A DNA stretch of 64,000 bases from Phycisphaerales bacterium (GTDB lineage: Bacteria > Planctomycetota > Phycisphaerae > Phycisphaerales > UBA1924). The notes beneath the pieces were generated by a model. The model was not told the origin of the DNA, searched no databases, and was given only the letters and a program-made list of their open reading frames with translations. Position 1 is the first letter of the stretch. Each line of letters begins with the position of its first letter. The DNA lies in the NCBI GenBank assembly GCA_020831775.1, contig JAFIFZ010000077.1, positions 1 to 64,000 on the forward strand, written 5' to 3'. Below are positions 1 through 9,069 of the stretch, piece after piece. The position numbers and the translations under genes were made by a program.

Positions 1-792
1 GCCGAGGTTGGCGGTGAGGACATTGCCGACGAGTGTGCCGCTGCGGTCGTCAGAGACATAGTCGAGTCCTGCGGGGAGCTCGATGTCGACGACGACGCCG
101 GTGACATCTGCGGTGCTGGGGTTGCGGACCTCGAAGGTGAGGGTGGTGTTGTCGCCGATGCCGATGTTGCTGGGGTCGGCCGAGCCGAGGATGCGGACAT
201 CGAAGGGGTCGGTGGGACCGGCAAAATCGTAGTGGAGGACACCGGCGAATGTGCGCGGCGTGAAGCTTCCTCCGTCGAAGGGCACGGTGCCTGTGCGTGC
301 GACATTGCTGAAGAGGGTGATGTCGGCGTTGCTCCATGTCTCCTGGGGCGGGTTGGCGCCGGTGCCGTTGTAGCGGATGCCGCCGCCGGTGGTGATGGTG
401 TGGATGTAGACGGCGGTGGTGACGCCGGGCTGGATCTCGATCGGTGTTGTGAGATCGACCTCGGCGAGGTTGCTGGTTCCGGCGCCGATGCCGGAGACGG
501 TCTGCGAGAGTGTCCAGCCGGCGCTGCTGTCTTCGAAGCCGACATAGCTGCCGTCGCGGGTCCAGACCTCGACTTCAACTGGATTGCCCGCGGTGCCGGA
601 GAAGTAGGTCTCGAAGGAGGTGAGCTCGATGGCCTGGCCGGTCGGTGTGATGTCCATGAAGACACCGCCGCTGCCGTTGTTGGCGACATCGGTGGTGAGC
701 GATCCGGACTGTGCCGTTGCGGCGCCTGCCGCGATCATGAGCAGTGTTGTTGCCGCGATGGCGGCGCGTGTGCGTGTGCGTGAGTGTGTCAT
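1..792 (-). CDS. Secreted protein with DUF11-like repeat domain (partial, cut by window start)
   Basis: The reading frame runs off the left edge, so the C-terminus is missing. It starts with a signal peptide (basic MTHSRTRTR stretch, hydrophobic core, cleavage near ATAQ, about residue 28). A roughly 170-residue beta-rich domain follows, then a segment with the style of DUF11/CARDB-like surface repeats (VEVRNP-like opening, VVVDIELPAGLDYV). The first domain resembles the PEP-CTERM-like protein at 20830-21459: both carry SSAGWTL, YNGTGAN and a VLHY/TLHY ending in the same order. GGAG lies about 10 bases before the ATG. It is probably an exported surface protein. Its function is unknown, and no enzymatic motif is visible. 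Confidence 0.75.
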   Translation of the reverse strand, partial: MTHSRTRTRAAIAATTLLMIAAGAATAQSGSLTTDVANNGSGGVFMDITPTGQAIELTSFETYFSGTAGNPVEVEVWTRDGSYVGFEDSSAGWTLSQTVSGIGAGTSNLAEVDLTTPIEIQPGVTTAVYIHTITTGGGIRYNGTGANPPQETWSNADITLFSNVARTGTVPFDGGSFTPRTFAGVLHYDFAGPTDPFDVRILGSADPSNIGIGDNTTLTFEVRNPSTADVTGVVVDIELPAGLDYVSDDRSGTLVGNVLTANLG

Positions 793-834
793 GTGACTCT
801 GTCTCCACAAGTATCAGGGGATGCGAACGAATCA

Positions 835-856
835 GCGCGTGCTACATCGCACGCGC
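835..856. repeat. Perfect inverted repeat in the leader of the 1-792 gene
   Basis: GCGCGTGC, a 6-base loop TACATC, and GCACGCGC form a perfect 8-bp stem about 45 bases upstream of the start codon at 792. There is no T-run on either side, so it does not look like an intrinsic terminator. It could be a leader hairpin or a protein-binding site. The role is inference only. Confidence 0.4.
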
Positions 857-1001
857 ATCGGGGGGTGCGCTGATCGGGGTATGTATGAGTTAATCTCTTC
901 TCCACTTCACGAGTTGTTTCGAACCTACCGGATTATGCGGCTGCGGTCAACCCTTCGCCCGCAAAAACGGGTGTGAGCGTGCGATAGGACCGGGCGGTGT
1001 G

Positions 1002-1036
1002 AAAAAAATCGATCGCTTCGAGAGAGGGAGCGATCG
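1002..1036 (-). terminator. Intrinsic terminator, minus strand
   Basis: Read on the minus strand: stem CGATCGCT, an 11-base loop, AGCGATCG, then A and seven T residues. It is the first terminator downstream of the FkbM-like gene but lies about 350 bases past its stop codon. Confidence 0.7.
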
Positions 1037-1384
1037 GTATGGATGTTATCGGGATGTTGTTCAGCAGCCTGCGGCGCTGGCGTGCGCAAGCAGCACAATG
1101 GCCGCGCCGGACGCGTCTGCGAACGATGGCCTACGCATGGCTGTTTGCTCTGGCGAAGTGCGGCGGCCTTTGGCGCACGGCGCGGGCGCGGCCCTCTCGG
1201 CCTCAACCCCTTTCAGTCGTTTTCGGCAGACAGTCGGAAGGGGCGGCGTTCAACCGTTGTTCGTCAGAACAACGCCGAGGGGGCGGGCCACTGTGCGGCG
1301 TTCGTCGACGGATCGCGCGTTGGGCGATGCGCGTTGTGTCTGTGCGCATCTGCTTTGTGGATGACACGCGGCGGGAGGGCGCGC

Positions 1385-1975
1385 TCAGATCCAGTCGAGG
1401 CGGATCGAGGCTTCGCGGCCTTCGCGACGGAGTCGGTCGCGCAGGGCGTCGGTCTCTTGCTTGAGTTCGGGGATGCGCTGGTCGTGGGCCTCGACGAGTG
1501 TGAGGCGGACGCGGTCTATCGCGCCTGAGTCGAGGAGGCGGTTGAGGATGGGGACTTCCAGGCCTTCGACATCCATCTTCAGGAGGGCGACCTCTTCGTC
1601 GAGCTCGAGGATGAGGCGGGCGAGGTCGACGACCTCGACGCGGACGGAGCGGGCGGGGTCGATGTTGCCCTTGAACTCGAGCATGGAAGAGCCGGCGGAC
1701 CAGTGGACCTCGTCCTCGATCGCGCGGTGGTGGAGGTAGAGGTCGGCGTGCCCGTCGTGGTCGTGCACGCCGGCGTTGCGGCAGTCGGCGGCGGGGTTGT
1801 CGGCGTGGGCGCCTTTGAGCACTTCGAAGGCGTGGGGGTTTGGCTCGAAGGCGATGACGCGGGCACCGCGGGCGAGCATGCGGCCGGTGACCCAGCCGAT
1901 GTTGGCGCCGCAGTCGATGGCGAGGTCGCCGGGCGAGAGGGCGTCCTTTGGGATGTCTGCGATGGGGTTGCCCAT
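1385..1975 (-). CDS. FkbM-family SAM-dependent methyltransferase
   Basis: 196 residues. The N-terminal half shows the class I methyltransferase core: LAIDCGANIGWVT (SAM-binding loop, residues about 17-29), then VIAFEPNPHAFEVL at the acidic end of strand 2. The C-terminal half has LLKMDVEGLEVPIL, the hallmark of FkbM-type O-methyltransferases. Such enzymes methylate sugars or small molecules, often in polysaccharide synthesis; the substrate here cannot be read from sequence. At under 200 residues it is short, a lone catalytic domain. No glycosyltransferases or partner genes sit nearby. Confidence 0.85.
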   Translation of the reverse strand: MGNPIADIPKDALSPGDLAIDCGANIGWVTGRMLARGARVIAFEPNPHAFEVLKGAHADNPAADCRNAGVHDHDGHADLYLHHRAIEDEVHWSAGSSMLEFKGNIDPARSVRVEVVDLARLILELDEEVALLKMDVEGLEVPILNRLLDSGAIDRVRLTLVEAHDQRIPELKQETDALRDRLRREGREASIRLDWI

Positions 1976-2081
1976 GGAGCCGTCATATCGGCGGAGGGCA
2001 AGGAACGGCGCAAGAAATCGCCCCCGCCGGGGTGGACCGGCGAGGGCGGAGGGCGATCGGGATGCTGGGTGTTTGGCCTGC

Positions 2082-3524
2082 TTAGCAGCCTGCGGCGAAG
2101 GCGGCGAGGAAGGCGAAGAAGTCGTCGGCGTCGATGACGCCGTCGTTGTTGAAGTCGGCTCTGGGGTCGCCCGCCGCGAAGAGCTGGAGGAAGAGGAAGA
2201 AGTCGTCTGCGTCGACGACGCCGTCGCCGTTGAGGTCGGGCGGGCAGGTGGTGGGCAGGTCGATGTTGATGCGGACGATGGCGTCGAGGTTGGTGTTGAA
2301 GCCGTCGGAGAGGACGACGCGGACGGCGGCCCATTCGCCGTTGTCGGAGAGGTAGTAGCCGTCGGTGACGCTGCGGATGGTGGTGACCTCGTAGATGATC
2401 GAGGAGACCTCGAAGATGTCGCCCTGTCGGAGGACGAGATCGTCGTTGACGAAGACGCCGGTGTTCTGGCTGGGTGCGTTCCAGATGCCTGCGTAGAGGA
2501 CGGCGCCGTTGTTTCCGATGTGGACGGGGCCGGAGCCGAAGCCGGTGAACTGGAAGCCGCCTGTGCCCGGGGCGTCGTCGCCCTCGCGGGCGATGATCTG
2601 CGTGCCGTTCTTGACGATCATGAGGTCGTCGGCGGTGTCGCCGTCGATGAGGAGGCGTGCGGCCCAGTCGCCGGCGTCGTTGATCGAGACCGCGCCGGTG
2701 AGGAGGCGGACATTGCGGCCGGGGGTTGCGGGCAGGGGGTCGGTCTGCTGGAGGATCGGGTCGTTGTTGATCATCAGGAAGCGGTTGGAGGCGGTGTCGC
2801 CGTCGACGCGGGCGACATAGATGACATCGCCGTTGTTGTTGGCGTCGAGCTGGTTGGAGTTGGTCTCGATGTCGGCGACGAAGCGGCCGGTGCTGCCGAT
2901 CTCGGCGCTCTCGAAGGTGATGATGGTCTCGGAGTAGGCGCCGGGCGCGGTGCGGTCCCAGCGGGTGAGTGTGCGGTCGACGCTGGTGGGGATGTTGACA
3001 TCGTTGACGGTGGAGACGATGAAGATCTGGTCGTTGTCGTTGATCTCGTGCGAGTTGAAGAGGCCGATGTAGGGCGTGCCGGAGGTGAGGAGGGGGGAGG
3101 AGCTGATGTCGCCGTACTGGATGAAGGGCTCGTCATTGAACCAGTAGGCGCGGTTCTGTGAGCTGGGGAGTTCGGTGAGGGAGGCGAAGAGGGTGCGGTC
3201 GCCGTTGTTGTTCAGGCCGATGGAGGAGAAGGTGTTGTAGTCGCTGCCGGCGATGCCGGGCGCGGGTGTGCCGACGATGTCTTCGAGCTCGCCGTCGCGG
3301 ATGAGGGCGTTCTGGTTGTTGCTGAAAAGCGTGTTGACATTGCAGCGGAGGAGCCATGATCCGGTGTTGTTGATCCGGACCTGGCTCATGATGGCGACTT
3401 CGGCGGGGTCAGTGAGGGTGCCGACATTGTTGCCTCGGATGATGACGACTTCGCTCTGGAATGCCTGTGCGGCTGCGTGGCCCGCGATGGTCGCGATGGC
3501 GAGGGGGACGATGAGTCTCTGCAT
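2082..3524 (-). CDS. Secreted protein with C-terminal dockerin-like (GC-type) domain
   Basis: 480 residues from the ATG that opens MQRLIVPLAIATIAGHAAAQ, a signal peptide; the frame stays open further upstream but that part is low-complexity Arg/Pro and is not used. The mature part is about 400 residues of beta-rich, Asn/Asp-rich sequence with recurring NNNGD and INDNDQ-like turns, like a beta-propeller, but no catalytic motif is seen. The last 55 residues hold two calcium-loop motifs (DLNGDGVVDADDF and DFNNDGVIDADDF) and end in Gly-Cys. This is the dockerin-like tail typical of exported Phycisphaerae proteins. It is probably surface-bound or secreted; the substrate is unknown. Confidence 0.85.
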   Translation of the reverse strand: MQRLIVPLAIATIAGHAAAQAFQSEVVIIRGNNVGTLTDPAEVAIMSQVRINNTGSWLLRCNVNTLFSNNQNALIRDGELEDIVGTPAPGIAGSDYNTFSSIGLNNNGDRTLFASLTELPSSQNRAYWFNDEPFIQYGDISSSPLLTSGTPYIGLFNSHEINDNDQIFIVSTVNDVNIPTSVDRTLTRWDRTAPGAYSETIITFESAEIGSTGRFVADIETNSNQLDANNNGDVIYVARVDGDTASNRFLMINNDPILQQTDPLPATPGRNVRLLTGAVSINDAGDWAARLLIDGDTADDLMIVKNGTQIIAREGDDAPGTGGFQFTGFGSGPVHIGNNGAVLYAGIWNAPSQNTGVFVNDDLVLRQGDIFEVSSIIYEVTTIRSVTDGYYLSDNGEWAAVRVVLSDGFNTNLDAIVRINIDLPTTCPPDLNGDGVVDADDFFLFLQLFAAGDPRADFNNDGVIDADDFFAFLAAFAAGC

Positions 3525-3769
3525 CTCTGTCTGCTCCGGAAGGGGGGGTTCTGAACGGACCTGGTTTGCGTGTCTGCCGCGCGGTCGGGGGTGGCCCGTC
3601 GGCGTGCGCGAGCGCCGAGCGGCCCTTGCTGCTTTCCCCCCACGGCGTTCGGTGTGCCGGCGGCCCGATCGGGTCGTCGGCGTTTTCAGCATACCCGTGG
3701 GCGTGGGAGCGGCCAAGCCTTTTATGCACGGCGTGTCCGCTTTGTGTGCGGCGGGTCTGGGGTCCCGGG

Positions 3770-4267
3770 TCAGCCCTGTGGGGCTTCTTCGCCGGCGGGG
3801 CGGAGCTTGCCCAGGTGGAGCTCGGCGTGGCGGAGCTGGAGCTCGGTCCACTCCTCGTGGGAGAGGGGTCCGAGAACCGGGCTCGGTTGCTGCATGCGTT
3901 CGCGGGCGTTGATGCGGCCGAGCTGGGCGCGGAGGTCGGCGAGGCCTTGCTCGAACGAGGCGCCCTCGTCGGGCTGGAGGGCTGGGCGGGCCTTGGCGGG
4001 GATCTTCAGGCCGCCGCGGATGGTGCGCTTGAGGGCGATGGGCTTGAGGACGAGGCGGAAGAGGAAGCGAACGGGGGCGGGGAGCGTGAAGCCGAAGCCG
4101 TCGAGGGCGGCCTTGTAGAAGCGGGCGACATGCTGGAGGTTTTGGCCGGGGGACCAGGCGCCGGTGGAGACGACGCCGCGGCTGCGCTGTGCGGCTTCGA
4201 GCTCGTCGAGCTCTCGCACGAGATCAGCGGTGGTTTCGAAGCGGAGCTTGCGGTCGTTGTCGGGCAT
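3770..4267 (-). CDS. DUF1569-like, DinB-superfamily protein
   Basis: 165 residues starting MPDNDRKLRF. Features: a helix with ELDELEAA, then WSPGQNLQHVARFYKAALDG, and a late PSPVLGPLSHEEW / QLRHAELHLG segment. The pattern of a His in a helix (LQHVARF) followed by a second His near the C-terminus (LRHAELHLG) matches the four-helix DUF1569/DinB group, which often binds a metal. The biochemical role is unknown. It begins 16 bases after the stop of the membrane-protein gene at 4284-4829, on the same strand, so the two are probably co-transcribed. Confidence 0.7.
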   Translation of the reverse strand: MPDNDRKLRFETTADLVRELDELEAAQRSRGVVSTGAWSPGQNLQHVARFYKAALDGFGFTLPAPVRFLFRLVLKPIALKRTIRGGLKIPAKARPALQPDEGASFEQGLADLRAQLGRINARERMQQPSPVLGPLSHEEWTELQLRHAELHLGKLRPAGEEAPQG

Positions 4268-4283
4268 GCTGGGGGTTTGGGGT

Positions 4284-4829
4284 TTACATCGCCGTGGGGT
4301 GGGGCGGGCCGTTCTTGGCGAGTGACTCGAACGCGTCGAGTTTGGCGCGGGAGGGGGCGACCATGACGAGCGCGGCGATGAAGACGGCGGCGGGGAGGAG
4401 GAAAAGCAGGTTGCCGCTGATGAGTGTTGCGACCGCGGCGAAGAGGCCGGCGCCTTCGAGCAGCGACATCCTGACGACTTGGAGGTTGGACCAAGCCATG
4501 CCGATGGCGTTGTCCGCCTCGGTTTGAGAGTCGGTCTTGGCCGCCGTGGCACCTGCCTGCTTTGCGAAGATGCCGGGGAGGATGGCTGCGCCGGCGATCG
4601 CGACCACGGCGAGCGCGCCGATGACGATCCAGAACATTTCGGCCGGAAAGGCTTGCTGGTCCGCCGCCCCGTCGGCTTCGGCCTCTGCGCCGGCGCCGAC
4701 GACGGCCGCGATGATGGCGAAGACCACAAGGCCGGCGATAAACGCGCCTTGCATGATCCGGACCACCATCACGCGGTTGTTCTTCACGGCCTCCGGATCC
4801 CCGGGCGTCTGCTGCGGCTGGTTTCTCAT
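4284..4829 (-). CDS. Small integral membrane protein, unknown function
   Basis: 181 residues. Four hydrophobic stretches can be seen, at about residues 23-45 (MQGAFIAGLVVFAIIAAVVG), 65-88 (FWIVIGALAVVAIAGAAILPGI region), 125-140 and 142-160. An acidic Ala-rich linker (GAEAEADGAADQQ) lies between the first two. The start chosen gives MRNQPQQTPGD; the upstream frame is Arg/Pro-rich and unlikely to be translated. I do not recognise a family. It lies directly upstream of the DinB-like gene in an apparent two-gene operon. Confidence 0.6.
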   Translation of the reverse strand: MRNQPQQTPGDPEAVKNNRVMVVRIMQGAFIAGLVVFAIIAAVVGAGAEAEADGAADQQAFPAEMFWIVIGALAVVAIAGAAILPGIFAKQAGATAAKTDSQTEADNAIGMAWSNLQVVRMSLLEGAGLFAAVATLISGNLLFLLPAAVFIAALVMVAPSRAKLDAFESLAKNGPPHPTAM

Positions 4830-4900
4830 GGTGTTCGCTCCCGTTTCTGCGTCGGGCCCGGAGCCGTCCCGGGCCTGTTGTGGGTGATCAGGATACTCGA

Positions 4901-5770
4901 TTATTCGGCTTGGGGTTGCTGGGCCCGGTCTGCGGTCCGGTCCGCCTTGGCGGCTTTGCGTGCTTCGAAGCGGGCACGGTCTGGCGGGCCGGGGTCGCGG
5001 TCGTCGACGGCCCTGAGCATCTTGTGGATCGCGGCGCGCCGTCCCTCGCCGATCTCCCACCAGTAGTCGATGTCGAGCTTGCGTGTCGAGCGGAGTCGAG
5101 TGCCCCACTCGGCGGCGAGCTCCCGTTCTTCATCAAGCCGTGCCGCTATCGCCCCTTCGAGCCCGAGTTCCTCGACTTCTTCCTTGCCGATTCCGCTTTC
5201 AGTCAAACCCGCTCCGCGAGGACCGAAGTCCATAAAGGAGTAGAAAACAAAGTCATAGTCGCCTTCGCGATTCGGGTCTGGGTCGGCGCGGTAGCCGTCG
5301 CGGATCAGGCGGCGCGCCTTGTCGAACTCTTCGGCGACCGCCGGGTCGGTCGCGCTGTCGCGGGCCTCTTCGAGCGTGGCGAGCCAGGCATGGTCGCGCA
5401 AGTTGATGACGATCCAGAGCGCGTAGTCGCGGACTCTCTTGGATCTGTCGGTCAGCGCCTTTTTAAGCAGGCGTTCACGCAGGCCGTCGGGGTGCGCCCA
5501 ACGCGAGGCGCACAGTGCGGCGAGTCGTTCGGCGTATCTCGGCGAATCGGAGAGTTCCTCGATCTTCTGTCTCGCCTCGGGGAAGTCGAGGGCGAGGTAG
5601 GCGAGGAGGTCTTCGGCGACGCTGCGTTCGAGCTCCGAGGTCGAGGAGGCCAGGGCCGCGACGCGTTCAAGGTCGCCCGGCTTGCCCTCGCCGAGTGAGA
5701 TGTTCTTGGCGGCGATCGCGGCTTCGACCTCCGCGTCGGTGAGTGTGAGATTGCCCTTCGTCAGCGGCAT
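4901..5770 (-). CDS. Helical-repeat protein, downstream copy of a tandem pair
   Basis: 289 residues. All-helical and charged, with armadillo/HEAT-like spacing (DLERVAALASSTSELERSV, LLKKALTDRSKRVRDYALWIV), which suggests a protein-interaction scaffold. No signal peptide or membrane segment. It is closely related to the next gene upstream (5866-6720): the N-terminal ~165 residues and the C-terminal ~60 residues are nearly the same, while the middle (after GYRADPDP) has diverged and changed length. The GGGACAAGCC just before the ATG is also shared. It ends in a Gln/Ala tail. Function unknown. Confidence 0.7.
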   Translation of the reverse strand: MPLTKGNLTLTDAEVEAAIAAKNISLGEGKPGDLERVAALASSTSELERSVAEDLLAYLALDFPEARQKIEELSDSPRYAERLAALCASRWAHPDGLRERLLKKALTDRSKRVRDYALWIVINLRDHAWLATLEEARDSATDPAVAEEFDKARRLIRDGYRADPDPNREGDYDFVFYSFMDFGPRGAGLTESGIGKEEVEELGLEGAIAARLDEERELAAEWGTRLRSTRKLDIDYWWEIGEGRRAAIHKMLRAVDDRDPGPPDRARFEARKAAKADRTADRAQQPQAE

Positions 5771-5865
5771 GGCTTGTCCCTTCTCTTCAACTCCCCTCGC
5801 CCTTCCTTGTGTGTGAGGGCGCGTAGGGCGGATATCAGCGGGTTGGCATGGCTCATCCGGCGGCG

Positions 5866-6720
5866 TTACACCGACCGCTCCGAGCCGAGGTCGGTGGCAC
5901 GGGTTGCGGCTTTGCGGGCCTCGAAGCGGGCACGGTCTGGCGGGCCGGGGTCGCGGTCGTCGACGGCTCTGAGCATCTTGTGGATCGCGGCGCGGCGTCC
6001 CTCGCCGATCTCCCACCAGTAGTCGATGTCGAGCTTGCGCGTGGAGCGGAGTGAGGTACCCCACTCGGCTGCGAGTTCCCGTTTTTCTTCCAAGAGAGCT
6101 TTGACCGCTGCATCCAAGCCGGACTCTTCGACTTCGTCCTTGGAAAGCGTGCGGTAGCCGTAGCCTGTTCCGAGTGTGCCGTAGTCTATAAAGCTGTAGA
6201 ACACGACTTGGTATCCGCCATCCGGGTCTGGGTCGGCGCGGTAGCCGTCGCGGATGAGGCGGCGCGCCTTATCGAGCTCTTCGGCGATCGCCGGATCGGT
6301 CGCGCTGTCGCGGGCCTCTTCGAGCGTGGCGAGCCAGGCATGGTCGCGCAAGCCGATCACGATCCAGAGCGCGTAGTCGCGGACTCTCTTGGATCTGTCG
6401 GTCAGCGCCTTTTTGAGCAGGCGTTCGCGCAGGCCGTCTGGGTGCGCTCGGTGCGAGGCGGCGAGCGCGGTCATCCGTTCGGCGTATCTCGGCGAATCGG
6501 AAAGGTCCTCGATCTTCTGTCTCGCCTCGGGGAAGTCGAGGGCGAGGTAGGCGAGCAGGTCCTCGGCGACTCGGCGTTCGAGTTCCGAGGTCGAGGAGGC
6601 CAGGGCAACCACGCGTTCGAGGTCGCCCGGTTTGCCCTCGCCGAGGGAGATGTTCTTGGCGGCGATCGCGGCTTCGACCTCCGCGTCGGTGAGTGTGAGA
6701 TTGCCCTTGGTCAGCGGCAT
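5866..6720 (-). CDS. Helical-repeat protein, upstream copy of a tandem pair
   Basis: 284 residues, paralogue of 4901-5770, with the same start MPLTKGNLTLTDAEVEAA and the same Trp-rich core LDIDYWWEIGEGRRAAIH near the C-terminus. The middle segment reads GYQVVFYSFIDYGTLGTG in place of DYDFVFYSFMDFGPRGAG. The last residues (RATDLGSERSV) and the stop codon are encoded by a copy of a short dispersed repeat that also occurs near 23650. The arrangement points to a recent tandem duplication with later local change. Cytosolic; function unknown. Confidence 0.7.
   Translation of the reverse strand: MPLTKGNLTLTDAEVEAAIAAKNISLGEGKPGDLERVVALASSTSELERRVAEDLLAYLALDFPEARQKIEDLSDSPRYAERMTALAASHRAHPDGLRERLLKKALTDRSKRVRDYALWIVIGLRDHAWLATLEEARDSATDPAIAEELDKARRLIRDGYRADPDPDGGYQVVFYSFIDYGTLGTGYGYRTLSKDEVEESGLDAAVKALLEEKRELAAEWGTSLRSTRKLDIDYWWEIGEGRRAAIHKMLRAVDDRDPGPPDRARFEARKAATRATDLGSERSV
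5869..5900 (-). repeat. Dispersed repeat copy (GTGCCACCGACCTC family) inside a gene end
   Basis: On the minus strand the repeat begins GTGCCACCGACCTCGGCTCG and continues GAGCGGTCGGTG. It matches 23650-23680 on the plus strand with only a few changes. It forms a hairpin (ACCTCGGCTCGGAGCGGT region) and supplies the final codons of the 5866-6720 gene. Confidence 0.6.
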
Positions 6721-6804
6721 GGCTTGTCCCCGTCCCCTATGGCGATTGCTTGTTCTGGCCCCGCTCCTCGGCCGGTCGGGAGACATGATACCAAACGGCG
6801 CATG

Positions 6805-6838
6805 AAAAAAACCCGCGCCGGACGGGTCCGGCGCGGGT
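6805..6838 (-). terminator. Intrinsic terminator of atpD
   Basis: Minus-strand reading: ACCCGCGCCGGAC, CC, GTCCGGCGCGGGT, then a T-run. The 13-bp perfect GC-rich stem followed directly by T residues lies 35 bases past the atpD stop codon. It separates atpD from the tandem paralogues. Confidence 0.9.
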
Positions 6839-6872
6839 CGGGTTGACCTTGGTGGGGTGGGGGAGCGGGGCC

Positions 6873-8456
<1,584 letters not shown>

Positions 8457-8885
8457 TTACGCGGCGCTGAGCTTGCAGAACCAGGGCTGGCAGCGGATCT
8501 GGAGGGGTGTGGGGAGGAACTCGATGCCGACCCGGAACGCATCATTGTCGGGACTGCAGCCCGCGCTGACGGCGTAAACGGCCCGCTTGCCCCCGGCGAC
8601 AGGGTTGTTGAGCAAGAACACGAGCGGGACCCCCCGTTCGATGGGGATGGCCAGGGTGACCCCTGCGCCGCCGCGGCTGATGTCGCGGACTCTGACCTGC
8701 AGGCGGAGTGCGGGAGCGCCTTCGTCGAGGATGACGATGGCGGCGTCCATCTCGCAGGTGTGGCGGGGCAACCGCCGGTCCATCGCGCTATCGCGTGTGG
8801 GTCGGTCGGGGAACCTCTGCTGTTGCGGCTGCTCGGGCGAGCCCATTCGATCCTCCGTGGCGTTCACCCGTTCGGTGTGAGGCAT
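8457..8885 (-). CDS. PilZ-domain protein, likely cyclic-di-GMP binding
   Basis: 142 residues. A PilZ domain covers about residues 36-130. The RxxxR ligand motif is in DRRLPRH and the DxSxxG motif is RDISRGGAG, both intact, so binding of cyclic di-GMP is likely. The N-terminal 35 residues are Gln/Pro-rich and disordered-looking. There is no other domain, so it probably acts as an adaptor. It is divergent to sucC; the 184-bp gap between them should hold both promoters. In-frame ATGs lie downstream, so the exact start is uncertain. Confidence 0.85.
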   Translation of the reverse strand: MPHTERVNATEDRMGSPEQPQQQRFPDRPTRDSAMDRRLPRHTCEMDAAIVILDEGAPALRLQVRVRDISRGGAGVTLAIPIERGVPLVFLLNNPVAGGKRAVYAVSAGCSPDNDAFRVGIEFLPTPLQIRCQPWFCKLSAA

Positions 8886-9069
8886 CGGCGGATGGTGGGG
8901 CGGGCTTCAGTGGCGAACAGGATCCGGTTCCGGCCTTGGCATTGGGCACCGGGAACCGGGGCGGGTCGCGTTAGCCTGTTTCCCCATGGCGAGGTCGGGC
9001 GAGGTCCTTATGCGGCTACCATGGGGCCCTTATCCTGACCCAACCCGACGCTTGCCCGACGGAGCGACC

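Larger units (their letters stand above)
793..1384. other. 592-bp region without a recognisable gene
   Basis: No convincing coding frame is seen on either strand; the open frames here are short, Arg-rich and lack family features. The left part is the leader and promoter side of the 1-792 gene. The right part (1037-1384) lies between the end of the FkbM-like gene and a minus-strand intrinsic terminator at 1002-1036. It contains a perfect hairpin at 1255-1274 (CGTTGTTC, loop GTCA, GAACAACG). It may be a long 3' untranslated region or a non-coding RNA on the minus strand. Confidence 0.5.

Noticed and set aside
1037-1384. Known structured RNAs (RNase P RNA, tmRNA, 6S RNA) in the gap after the FkbM gene.
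   Set aside because: No conserved cores of these RNAs were seen, so only an unassigned RNA or 3' end is proposed.
2082-3851. Longer N-terminus for the dockerin-like protein (start near 3851).
   Set aside because: The extra ~109 residues are low-complexity Arg/Pro sequence and would bury a clear signal peptide beginning MQRLIVPLA at 3524.
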